DNA from: Paragordius varius
Lineage: Eukaryota > Nematomorpha
NCBI GenBank assembly: GCA_964247055.1
Contig: OZ176055.1
Span: 7,688,001 to 7,752,000 of the forward strand
Direction: 5' to 3'
DNA: 64,000 nucleotides
Both the position numbers and the translations under genes were made by a program. The notes below the pieces were generated by a model. It did not search any database. It had not been told where the DNA came from and was given only the letters and a program-made list of their open reading frames with translations. This document shows positions 1 through 13,769 of the stretch, piece after piece; the stretch's first letter is position 1; each line of letters starts with the position of its first letter.

Positions 1-65
1 ATTTAAATTTTTTATGAGCACTATGTTATCAGGGTTTATGAAAATAAAAAAAATTATTTTTTTAC

Positions 66-247
66 TAAAAGATGGTGGATCCTTAGATGCAGATAATATA
101 TTTGAACCTTTCATTTGAATACGTGACGGAATAAGTAATGATCGAACCCGCATAACATCTGTAGGTGTACATGCTTTGATTGAGTTTCCATTATAAGTAT
201 TATTATCATGAAAATAGTTTGACTTTGGTGGTGGAGTCAATATCAAT
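66..247 (-). CDS. PACS: PACS exon: Pro/Ser-rich linker before the C-terminal domain
   Basis: The exon enters in phase 2 after CTAG and leaves in phase 1 at GTAAAA. It encodes LILTPPPKSNYFHDNN, MRVRSLLIPSRIQMKG and SKDPPSFS. In PACS this position holds a Pro/Ser-rich linker. The conserved C-terminal domain should follow beyond the window. Confidence 0.6.
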
Positions 248-3200
248 CTAGCTTCCTAACAATTATTTTAACAAAAATGTTTACAATATGTAAAAGTATT
301 TATACTGTAAATTAAATGATAGAAAAAACGAATTACAATAAATTAATCCAATTTTTTCCAATAAAAACATATTAATTGAAATTTAAGTTAGTAAAGAAAA
401 TCTTAAAAATTAATTCATTTATTTTAACGAGAATAAATGAATATATACTTTGACAAATGGTACAAACATTTGGCGATGGACACTTCTAAAAATAGTATAT
501 CAAAATTATATTTTATAGAAACAGATTTTTAAAAGGCGTAGGTTAAACGTAATTTCAAAATAAAGTATATTTCTGATACAATTTCAATAAGACATTAACT
601 CATCATTACTTTTGATTGAAGGTCAATAAAATTTCGCCAAAATCCAATCTTTCCACCCCATTAACATGGCTAATATAATCAATGATCCGATTTACGATTG
701 CTTGTAAACCTTAATAAATTATGCAGGTACATGTAAAACATATTATCGCCTAAAATCGTATATTAATAAAAAATAGTGGTTGATTACCGTGATTTTGCTA
801 TGCATTTTTCCATGATAAAAATGACATTTTAAAAAGTTATGCATGATATAATGAATAAAAATATTTAAATAATTTTAACTTAAAAACCATCAATACTTTA
901 TTTTTTAAAAAATACAACTTAACTGATAATCAACTTACTCAAGTCATCTTGGACCTTTGTGCCATGTTGTAACATTTGCCAATCGTTTGATAAAAAATAC
1001 TCGTGGTATCTTACGTCCATGGAATCGGCAAATATGGGAGAAGTGTAACATTGATCATAGGTTTCAGAATTAAGTTTGAGTTGATGGTCTTCTACTATAT
1101 CTACTATATGTATAGATGATATAAGAAAAAATAACTCTTGAATTTAAATATTAAATTTTTTTTATAGAAATGCCCCCTTTCCAATGAAAGATTTGAAAAT
1201 TAACTACTGTAAAACTAACTTGTGGTGGGTGTTTGTGATGGTATGGGTACAAAAACAAAGGCTAAATATTCAATTAAAGTAGTATCTTTATCACGAAACA
1301 CATCAGCAAACAAGCGTATAAATAATTGCAACGATCTAAAGCTCCCAACGTATGTAAGTAAAAATTTAAGCGATTTATTTAATATTGGTTTCCCTCTACC
1401 CATATCACCAGAGGCATTAATACTGTGTGTACTGAGTGGATGATTAAGATAAGTAGGTTGTGTGGTATTTAGCCCTTCAAGATTACCAAACTCGTGGTGG
1501 CGTGAGCAATTGTGAAAAAAGGGTGGTTGTATTTTCTTGCTATAAATGAGCAAAAACAAAGTGATTAAGTATTTGGTAATGCATTTAAGTTTATATATTT
1601 TCGCAGAAAGAAAAATACTACTTAGATCAGGGGTGTCGTCCAACACAAATGTGTTCGTGGGCCGCATTCGCAAAATATATGTGCAATAATTTATTAGATA
1701 TCAAACATTGGACTGCAAAAACCACTGTTTATTTTAACAACTTTTGCTAGTTCATTGCCAAAATCGGAAAGATATATCAGAAAATATGTTTGAACTTAAA
1801 TTTCGTAAATTTGGAATTTAAAATCTCTCGCAGGCTTCATAAATATTTTCCCGCGTGTTAATCCCCCCTGGCCTAGATTTATAATGCCTTGTCTCCCGAT
1901 AATTAATAGGTTACTTTGGAACTCATAATAAATTTTTTTACATGGTGGTTCCAAAATATTCAATGTTTTTTTTGTCAAAAAAGAATATTTATATAGCCAT
2001 TTCTCAAAGTTTCTCCAATAATTTACAACACAATCAAACGACGTGAATAAAACCAATCGCTTTTTTATTATGGAGCTATAAATAAATAATGGTATTCATT
2101 CTATGCTGGTATCACATCGAAAATAAAAAAAACTTTTGGAAGATAAAATACAATTTAAATTAAATAAAAAGTGCTAAATAACTTTAGTCGAATAAAGGAT
2201 AATACATCTATATGGTAAACAATATTTGGGTTCATTTATAAAATATATCTAATGAAAAAAGCGGGTATGTTTTGTATACATATACATTTTGTATATCCGA
2301 TTTATTCTCTTTCTACCATCGCAGCATGCCTACATTAATAGCTAATCATTACCGTTCTTTGTGTCCGGAAATCAGAATGTAAGATAATTTTATGTATTTT
2401 ATATAAATTTAACCCGTAAAAGACTGTAGCCAATAAATTTTAAAATTAGATTTGAAAGTATTAAGAAATTTAAAAATAATTAGAATAAATATATGGACTT
2501 ACAACTCATTAATTTTTTCGATGAGATATGAAAGGAGATGTTTAATATCCTCAGTTGTGAGCAAAATGGCCGGATAATCAAGCTTATTGCACTTTTCATA
2601 TAATCCCTATATGTATTTTGAATGAAAAAGTCATTTTTTACAAATAATAATGTAAAATTTGGTATTAGTAGGGATTATTATTGAATATAAATTAGTATCA
2701 TACGTTTGAACATGGAAGATTTTTGTCAATAAGTATAAGATTATGAGTAAATAAAGATATCTTTGATATATTATCTCTCCCATGATATTTTGCAAAATTA
2801 AATTGTTTTTCAAGCAGGCTTTCCAACAATGGGACAGATAGATTTGACTTCTGTATAGATAATAAGATAAAATGAAATTCGTAAATGATTGAAACAGATA
2901 TAAAAAATTAGTGAAAATTTTCGGTTATCCCAAAAATAATGCATCTACACCATATAATTTTTTTTGATCTTTCTATTAATTTTTCTATATATATATATAT
3001 ATACTAAAAAAGTAAATTGTACAGTTAATGTATCATTGAAACTGCTATTAAACGAGTTTCTACAAAATGCTGTATTGTATCGCTTTTTTCTCACGTTAGC
3101 ACCATTAGTGTTGGAAGGAATGTGGATATTATCAGTTTTATTTAATGGGTATTTTTTTAACATATTGTTGTTGGAGGATGATTTTCGTAACCGTGGAATA

Positions 3201-6200
3201 CGCAATCTCAAATTTTTTGATGTGACCATACCATTTTTTTCATCATTTAAATTAGTGGTGTCATCATTTTTATCATCATCCAAGGATAGGACGGTAAATG
3301 TTTTAAAGCCATTGCGAGATTTTATAAGGGGTTGTTTAAGTCTTGATGTTAAACGCTTCTTACTACCATTGTTAATCATTTCTGAATCGGTGTTGGTATC
3401 CTTTATTAAATGATAATGTATACATATTGATAGATTTTTTACTTTGTTTCTTATTAAAGAACAAGTTAAATTGTATTAATGAGCCATGAAAGTCTTAACA
3501 CTTGCCTACCCAGAGCTAAGAGTATGATAAAATGTGTAGCGATTTAAATTTTGGTAGTATAAAATGCATAGTCCGCGAGTCAGACACCTTAATTTAAACA
3601 GTCCACCAACATGCCTTTACATATCCAAGAACAATTGGTTATTTGATGAGTTAACAGCAATTAAACATATATATGGCTTTGAAATCCAAAATTTAAAGTA
3701 TATCTAATAAGAAGAGTAAAGTGAAAAATTATTTAATTTTTAAAATCTTTCGTTTACGAATTAATTTACCCATTGATTCATCCTTAAAAACTTTAGCACC
3801 TATTAGAGTATTAAAACATTAAAAAACTACCTTGAAGCTTGAATCCTCCTTGCAAGAATCCACTCCTGCAGATCGGTGTCGTGACACAATTTTCTAAAAA
3901 TATAGTCATTATTTTCATTAACGGTTATATTTTAGCCGAAATCACACAATTTGTTTTAAATGTTTTATATGAAAATTTTTATTTCGCCACATAAAATTTT
4001 TTTAACTTTATCAATAGCCACTCCTATACAGAAAAATACCACTTTTTTATATAACCAATAACTATCTGCATTGTAGCCTAATTTACAGATATCAACCGTT
4101 TAAGGATTCTCCTGATATTTTTCATATCGTTATCAAATTCAAAAAGTCATTATTAAACCAAAAAACAATCCATTAGTACGCATCTGCTCTGATTCAATAC
4201 ATTTTAGAAGCTAGATGTTTTAAACCAAAAAAATATGTTCAAATATAAATTAAATGATAATCCAAAATTAATAAAAAGCAGGTTTCCGCATAATTTATTC
4301 GAAAGGCTGCAGAATAACAAGCTTCTCATTGGTGATTCAAGAATAATGTATAATTTTTAAGATGAATCAAAAAAAGGTTAAAATTAGTATATTAAAAAAA
4401 TGTTGTAAAATGCGTTTTGATTTAGTGAGATAAGGAAGCTTCGTATATTTGGAGGGCGTGATAGTGTTAGCAAAATTTAAACAGAAGACACGGAAATCTA
4501 TTATAATTATTCACCTAATTGGAGGCGATGGTTGTAATTTAAGCTAATATAAAATCGCTTTTTCACCAATCCAGGTAATATTAATTTTAATAACTGAATT
4601 TAGTTGTCTGCAAATAGATAAGGAATCCAAAAGTGCCTTACACAACTATAACAACTTAAGATCCTTTTTTTCTCAATTTACGTTCAAAACATATGGGAGA
4701 ACTGCACATATTATTGGATATCAATGAAGTAGTGCTGGACATTAACGCCTGATTCGATAAAACCTTAAACCTAAATCTGTCAATAGTTCCCTAACTCCAA
4801 ACTTACTTTGATGGAAACCGTGGCGTCGACTCAAAGATAGGCGAAAAATTATTCAAGGGCCTAAATGTGAGTACCCAATCCATCAATGTATACATCCAAA
4901 AAAAATTCCCAAGCTGTAAAACTACGATTAAGTGGGTATTAGAAAAATTCTAAACCTTTGGGATGGTAGAAAGTTAATAGTAAAAACCGACACCAACTGG
5001 TAAAATGAGTTGGGTTAAGAACACATCGGTACATGATTTCGATATCGAATGCCATCTAGAGCCTAAAACAGCGGATTGCCTTTCTGGACTTCTCAGACAT
5101 TAGAAAGAACCGATGGCAATAAAAAATGACGAGTTAAATCTAAATAGAAATATATCTCCCAACATTCTAAGGAATATATTACAAATGCAAATTGAAAATT
5201 GCGGTGTAATTCAATCGGACCGACCCACTGATGAAACCGCTCATCGAAGTAAAAAAAGAGAATCCTACAAACCTATTTTTCTCTCTATTCTCTCTTTCTC
5301 TCTGGGATCGCTAAATATATCGAAAAACAAAACCCATAATTTTGAGTTTACATAGTAACTATCCGGGAATACAAGCTATGAAACTTATAGGCCAAGATTA
5401 AATCAAGGTATGGAAATGGGGTTTTTGCCAAAATTGTCAAAGGTTGAAGCCGAATATATATGTAACACAGCAAACCCTAAACGCCGCACTTAGATAACAT
5501 CCGCCCTATAGATAATTTTTATTAGGTGGTATTAATCAATCAAAGCAGGCAATGGTGGAGGTAAAAACGTTGAAAACGATAAATACTAATAATTTAGTAA
5601 AAAGATTTAGAAAAAAGCCTTTGTCGTCAAGATTACCGTAAAAAATAAAGGACAATGGTTCCTATAATGAATCAACTGAGTTTTAAAAGTTTTAGCCTTT
5701 TTTAAAACACAACCTCTTCACCGTAACATCCACAGACTAATGATTTTATGACACTCAATTTTCATGCACCAAAACGTAGATTATATGAAATCTTAGGTTT
5801 TATCATTTAGGTAAATAAATTATATTTTACGCGAAAAATGTATGGCGCTTTTGGTTATGGGGCTTATGTATTTAAAAAAGCTGTTTCCAATTTTAGTAAC
5901 TCAATAATCGCATAATTTTTCATTAAAATATAATTTTTTAATCAGAGTTTCATTCTTAAAATTATCATTAATTATATCATATACCCTAACAAAAAAAAGT
6001 AGGTAAAATCAACCTATTAAAAACTATTAAACATACATTGCGTTTAATTAAATTGGCTTTGTGTTTAAGGAAGGAAGACATATTGTTATTATGAGAGATA
6101 TTATTGTCAATTTGGTGGATTGGGAGGGAACAAGAGTATGATTGAGACATACGTTTGGGTAATGATTTAGATATTAATTGCTCGCTGCTGTCTTGGTTAT

Positions 6201-9200
6201 TTTCATCTCGATTAGAACTATCAAAATGCTTTCGATTACCATTATAATGCGTTTGAGATGATTGTTGCAACTTAATAAATGTCATAACGGGTTTTTTGAC
6301 CAGCTTTAAGCGTTTATCCTCCTTCTTTGATGAGTTAACATTTGTTGTTTCACTGCTTGAACAACAAGAACCCTTATTATTGGAATCGTCAGAAACGGTA
6401 GAACTTTGTATGACTTGATATTCATTTTTTGTTTCATCGACAATGTTATCCTTACGAAAATTTGGTTTTCTAAATTTTAGATTTGTCGTTTTTCGAAATG
6501 CTTGAGAAATTGATTTAAGATCTGAACGCCGCTTTAGAAATGAAGTATTTGATTCATCTTTGCCGGGTGATATTGTTTGCAGTTGTTTTGGTTCACTCAA
6601 CGCTGGAATTTTTTCAATTGTTGGTAAAACAGTTATGTTATCAGCTGCAGTGTTTATATAATTAATAATATTTGTAGATATGGTGGGAAGCGTGTTGGAT
6701 TTATGACTTCGATTGGTCATGGTATTGGTGGAAGAGCTATGATTTGTGTTAGTTATGCTATTGGTGGTTGAATTAAAAAATGGTTTAAGATATGGCTTTG
6801 TGGCTCTATTGTAAGCGACGGAATTAAGGCTAAATTCATCCATACGTTTCATATCCTCGGCATTGTGAAGGTAAAAACTTGATATTTGTCGACTATCTAA
6901 CGGCGACGTAGATGAAGATACAGTCGGGTAAATATATTTTTTACCACCATTATCACATCGATTACTGTTGATATTACTTCTAAAAGAATGATTTACAGAT
7001 AATCGATTAGTATTTGCAAGGTGTTGTGATGGAAACGGAAATTCTTGATCACTTCGAATAGTCAAATAATTTCTAGTTTTGTACGTCTCATCAGTGTTGT
7101 TTTTGCTTGGACTATTAGTCATATTATATGGATAACTATTTCTTTCATTGCGATTTATCGGGTATGTCCTTCTTTTGTTGACCAGTTTTGAATCTGTAGG
7201 CTTTCCATAATAGGCATGTGGATTAAAACCAAATTCATCAGAATCCTCTCCACTATCATCGTCTCCAAGGATCAAATCATCAATGTTAAAAAGGTCTTCA
7301 TCATTTAATGAATATACATCTGTGGTATCATTCTGGAATTGCTGGATGGATGATTCGATATCATTTTTCTCTCTAATGATAAAATATACAGTTTACTTTA
7401 TTTTTTCTTTTAAATTGGATTAGGACTTGTAAAAGTATTACACTCGCCTGCCCAGGGCTGACAGTGATGATGGAAAAATTGCGCAGTTTCGTGGTTGGAA
7501 CTCTGGCATTCCGCACAAACAGTGGCACCCTCCTTACTATATCTCTAATGTTATGACAATAGAGATGAGATTTTGTTATATACAATTAGAAAAAAATGAA
7601 AAAAGCGATAAACACATACCCCTTGTGCAATAATACTATGTCTTGGGGATAAGCTTCAAACGAATCATTTTCAAAACAGTAGCCATCATTTATTTTAACA
7701 TTTGATTGTTTGTCCGTTTCATTAGAGTTAAAATCAAGTGTATGCTGTTTTAGGGATTTGCGTTTTCTTAATAACAATTTGTGGAGGCGTTTTTCCAAAT
7801 CACGTGCGTCAATCTGCCATTTTTTATTGGCAGCAATATTCTGAGATGTAGCAACTTTAGCTTTATTATCCTCCGAAAAACTGTTGATTTTTTCATCCAA
7901 ATTGGAATCATTGACATCCGAGGTCGCACAACATACCATTTCCTCATTTAGGGCTGGAGTTATCATATCAAGTTCCTAATTATTATAATATTAATTTATA
8001 AAATATGTATTATCCTTTTTCATAATAAAGATATGTAAAAAAATACCTCTTCTGAAACTTTAAGCTTTTTAAGCATCCAAATCAATTTCTTTTTGAGATT
8101 GCCAGGTATTTGCTAAATTTATATATAAAATTACACTAAACAATAAATTTTGACATTTATAAATTTTGTAAATTTAAAATTTAATTCATTAAAGTACATA
8201 AATAGTATATCTGAAAAAAAATTGGTCTAACACCTAAGAATTTTTTTATTAGGGGTTATAAATAATTTTCGGCCCCGGTTTAACATTAAACTTGAAATTT
8301 TAAAAATGAAAAATTTTGGATATAGAGACATGTATTTTATACCATCTTTTAAATGGTAGTTAGTCATTTAAATCAATCTGTTGAAGTTATTTGGGTTTAT
8401 ATGATCGAAATTTTTACCCTGAAATAAGTCAAAAATTTTCACAGACAAACTAATTTAAAAATTATATAAATTATTTTATTAGATCTATTAGAATTACATT
8501 AGTATAAAATTTAAAAAAAATCTTTAAAGCTTTTAATTTGCTTTTTAAATACAAATTATTATTATCATAATTATTTTAACTAGTGGATACTAAAATGCAT
8601 AGTTATACCTTTATACATAATGGTTAAAAAAAATCAAATATACACTTTGTTTTTAGTCTTTGAAATTTTAAAATTATAAGCCTCCTAAAAAAATAAATTA
8701 ATATTGGTGATAATTTTTTAAAAAATGAAAACTTAAAAATGGCTGTTTTGAATGACATAAAAGCTATAAATATAATTGCCATGTATATATTTTCATCCAT
8801 TAGTTTTAAACATGAAAAAACGATCTCGTTTGGCGGGTTTGTCGCTTACTATGTATGTTTATAGAGTTTTATTCTTTCGATATTACAAATGGGCATTTGT
8901 TATATATTTTCAAAAAAAAACATTTTTTTGTCAAAATCGGATAAAGAGGTCGGATAACATAAAAATCAAATTATACAAACTTAGGTGTAATTATAATTTT
9001 TATTTCAGATTTACTGTTAAAATGATAGTATATATCAGAAAATGCAAAAAACTCGAGTGGCAGAAAAATTTGTTGTCCAGTGTTATAATATGGACTAAAC
9101 ATTTTTTAGATTATTGCTGTTAAAATATTAATACTAGCAAAACGCTACCTGATGCTTTTTCAACAATTCATTGACATGTGAAGTTCTAACCATCCTCCCT

Positions 9201-9934
9201 GTTCGAATTGAAGATCCGTTTTCGGCCAATTCGTCATCGGTTTCTGCTGGATCGGTCGAAATACATCCAGTGTCTGCGCCACTCACATTTTCATGCACTA
9301 GCGAACGTTCTGTGAGAGAATATAATACTTTATGTAAAAATGAATTTAAACAGACAAAATGTAAAAACTTAAAGAGACAAATATTTTTTTCACACCCATA
9401 CTTTTTAAACCTTATTTTTTAGACCTAATCGTTTTGGGTTTAATGTACTCACTTTTTCGTTTCACGATTGTAATTATATGGTTTATGTAGGAAATGCTAA
9501 GTTCAAAAGGTATGGTTATCTTTTTTTTAAAAAATATATATCTGTTATTTTTTAAGTTTTGTCCGTATAATTTAAATTTGGGTATTATTTATTATGTTAT
9601 TGATTATAAAGTGTTTTTTTGTGCAGTGAATAATAATTTAAATTAAAACCATTTTTATAAACATTATCATTGGCTAAATGTACAAGTGGTACAGCGTCTT
9701 TCCCATCATAACAATCATATGAAGTAGATGTCATACAATCCTCACAAGATATACGTTCAAAACTTAGGACACCATAAATGTCAGTGCTTAGTAAGTAATC
9801 TTGTTTTGACATATGATGGTGTTGTTCAGGAGAAGTCAGGGTAATTGTAAGTTGGTGCTGTTGCTTAGACCATAAAGCAAGAGCTTTAGCATTGTTAAAC
9901 ATTGGGACGTCGCCACAAAAAGGTCGTTCTGAAA

Positions 9935-9978
<44 letters not shown>

Positions 9979-12900
9979 GATACAATCAAAAGCCTTAACA
10001 AGCTTAGTAAGTAAGTAAGATAAAAAAATTAATCTCTCGCGTACCTGAGATAAATTGATGAAGGCCACGGCCAAACGCTTGTAACCCATCAAAGCTTTAG
10101 ACTTGTAATGTTTTCGCCTTTGTAACATAATACACAATTTATTGCAGCTAGTGTTGTTCCCAACCGTTACAACGTTGCCGACATTGTTTTTGTTGTAATG
10201 ATTATACTATAATAAAAATAAATCATAAATTTATTGTTTAAATTAGATAATTTAATTTCAATTTTTTTTGAATTCTAGTATCTCATATTTTACAAGTGTT
10301 ATTTTGTGACGATGCCATAAAAAATTAAGCAAAAATTTTTTAAATGTAAAACAACAGTATAATTTTATAAATTTTTGTGGATATATGAGGATTAATAAAT
10401 GTCCTTGTTGGTCAAATTCCATTTTTCATTTAAAGTTAAATACAAATGTACCATTTTAAACCTAATTTTTGTTTTTTATTTTCAACAACTACACTGCCGA
10501 AATGACATAATTACATTTTATTGTCAAATAAATTAAAATATTATCTTGTAAGCCGAAAAGCGACAATTGTAGAACACTATATAGTATAGTAAAGAATGTT
10601 AAACTTCAAAGATGAAAGTACACCAAAATAATTTTATGGCCATAGCATAATTATTATACATAAGTCATTTTATTTCAACCACTATTTTTTTATTCCAAAA
10701 AGTTTTTTTGTTTTACAAATAAAATTTTGAATTTACCAGTATCTTTCGTATTTTGTTTTTGACTTATTTAATTGTGTTTCGTCTTGTTTTAGCGTATAAT
10801 TAACTTATATTACTCATAAAAATGGCCGGTAAAAATTAATATTTTAAAAACATCAGATATTTTAGGTTAGGATTATATAGCAAAAAAATGCATCAATCCA
10901 TATTCATTTTAAAAGAGTGATTAGCCTTTATTATTAATATCATAATATGGGTGCGCAAAATTTCTATTATTATAAATTTAACATGGCAGCTCATTATAAA
11001 ATCCGCGTGTAATAAAGTGTTATAATTAAATAATATATCATTTACAATTCAAATTCATCCTTGAACAATTCAAATTCACCCTCAAATAAATAATATGTTT
11101 TTTAGGATTAAAAATTACCTATATTTTTATATATTCTCAAAAAATAAAATTGTGTTTAAAATTATAATAGTACTGAAGAAAAAATAATAAACTATGCCAT
11201 AACGATATGTTTCACATGAGTTTTATTAGTCGAAAACACATAATTGTTTTTAGGGTGAATTTGAATTGTTCAAGGGTGAATTTGAACTGTAAATGGTATA
11301 TAAAGTTGTCCATACAAATTCATTTCTTATAAAATTAGTGTGAGGCCAGGCTTGGGATCATTAATCCTATATCAGTGGTACTCACCCAAAAAAATTGAAG
11401 AATCAACCAAAAATATTTTTTGCCCCCCAAGCGCCATACATAAGGTCGATAAAAATTTCATAGCTGTTTGATATATTTGCAAACATTTATACTCCAAATA
11501 AAAAATATAATAAATAATTCTGAGCCATTAAAAATACACTTTTAAAGCCGCATGAGGCATATGGGTCCGCGATTATATGGTTATTTTTTAAATAGCTAGG
11601 AATATAGGATTCTATGTTTTGAGTTATTTTAACACAGTAGCCTTTTTTATTTCATTATATTTTTTTTATTATTTGTTACCGCATATAAACAAGTTTAATC
11701 GATTATTTAAAGAGATAAAATTGATAAATAACCCAATTTGCATAATTGATACCTGCACAAAATATTTAAAAAAATATAAGGTAAATATTAAGATACAAAT
11801 AATATATTTATTTTGTAGCATATATGATGCAATTGTAAATGAGTTTATTATGACGAAATATGAATGACAAATACAAAGTGTAACACAAAAATTAAAGAAT
11901 ATTTAATTTACCTCAAAACAGAATTTAAGATTTAACGGAATTTCTTGTTGTCCTTCTAGGAGGTGGGGGTGATAATTATCATTTTGAGAATGATAATACG
12001 CATTTTCTTCAATACCTTTGGGTGTAGTTTTAACATCTCGGCCCATCATTGGATTAACATTGAAAGCTTGTGAACGAATTATGCGTTTAGAACCCTAAAG
12101 GAAAAATTAAAGTGTATTGATTTTAAATTCATGTCAATACAGTGAAATCTATGGTATTTTTTTAGATAAAATCTGACGCTCTTAAAAGCAATCAATTATT
12201 TAGGGGCATAACCAGTCAATTTATATTTAAACTTCAGAGTAGACTAGGTATCAATCATAAGTTGACACGGCGAACATATTCGGATATAAATAATGAATAT
12301 ATTTAATGAACTAAACAACAAAATTTATTTATTTTATGTTTGATTGCAGCCATTTGTAGTTTTTTTCTTATACGCTACTGTGTATGCAAAATGAGTAAAC
12401 TTTCATTTAATTTTTCCCCCGTCGCCTATAAAAGTATTCTATACTTGTATACTTCTTAATTTTTACGATTCAAATACAATCTATAACTTTAATTAAACAT
12501 GACCCTAAAATTCACCAAATAAATAAAAAAAAATTATATTTAAAAAGAACAAAGATATGATAAAAATTATAAATTCTTATCACTGTTTTTTGTAATTCAT
12601 GATTTAAACCGGATAAAATATTTATAACATATAAATTGACAAACGGCGAGACCAATTAGACATCAACATATTATATGCTTGCTTATTTTTTGATAATGAA
12701 ATGAATCACGAGGCGATGCAAAGAACTACTTTATAAATCCAAAAAAAAATTTATCAAATATTTATTAAATCATAACACAAGACATTTCAAAAAAATCCTA
12801 TAATATTTTTCAAATACACTAACGCAAATTCCAAGTGAATGGAACAAAAATCATTAGTTGTATTTAATAAAACGATAGCTTATATAAATGAAATTTCCAA

Positions 12901-13732
12901 AAATTTATTTTTAACGTTTAGCGCGATAGATCTATTTTTGATAAATAAATAATTATATAGTGCAAGGAAGCTATAACCATTCTAAAAACGGGATTACCCC
13001 AACTCTTGCTATTTTTAGCTGAGTAATCTTATTTATCACTACTAAAACAAGTGTAGTTATTATTAAGCTTAAAAGATGAGAAAAACAATTTTTACGAAAA
13101 ACGACAGAGATAGATAGACATTTACATTGATTTGACCTTGAAAAACCACCATGATGGAAAGTGTGTGTACATCAACATCAAAACAAACCAAAAATAAAAA
13201 AAAGTTATATATGCAGAGAAAAAGATTAAAATAAATTATGCATGCATTGCGCGACAAATGGAATCATGCATATTACAGAGAGGCGTATGTAAAAAAATAG
13301 CCACACTTCTCCATAATAACTGTATAAACAAAATTTTAATTTAGGTAAAATTATTATAGGGGGAAAAAATGTTTAATTATAACGCAATATGGTGGTTTAT
13401 ATACCATACATAAATTCTAGAAAACAATGATGAAATTATTTGGAATATATATATACCATTTACATTTTAAATTCACCCTTGAACAATTCAAATTCACCCT
13501 AAAAAATAAAGTATATGTGTTTTCGAAATAATATACCTCGCTAATTAATATAAAATATATCTTTATGGCATAGTTTATTATTTTTTCACTATTTTTTTTT
13601 TACAACAAAATATTATTTTTTAAAAATATATAAATATATAGGTAATTTTTCCTAAAAAACATATAATATTTGAGGGTGAAAATTGTTTAAGGGTGAATTT
13701 GAATTGTTTAAGGGTGAATTTGAATTGTAAAT

Positions 13733-13769
<37 letters not shown>

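Noticed and set aside
1215-1673. Overlapping open frames on both strands, 152 and 73 codons
   Set aside because: They overlap a hAT-derived repeat and lie between PACS exons. There is no family resemblance, and the frames are antisense to each other.
2964-3413. Plus-strand ORF of 149 codons
   Set aside because: It is the antisense of the PACS exon at 3005-3400, whose phases and splice sites fit the minus strand.
8776-9123. Plus-strand ORF of 115 codons
   Set aside because: It lies in a dispersed repeat shared with 52.2 kb. The second copy is not open in that frame.
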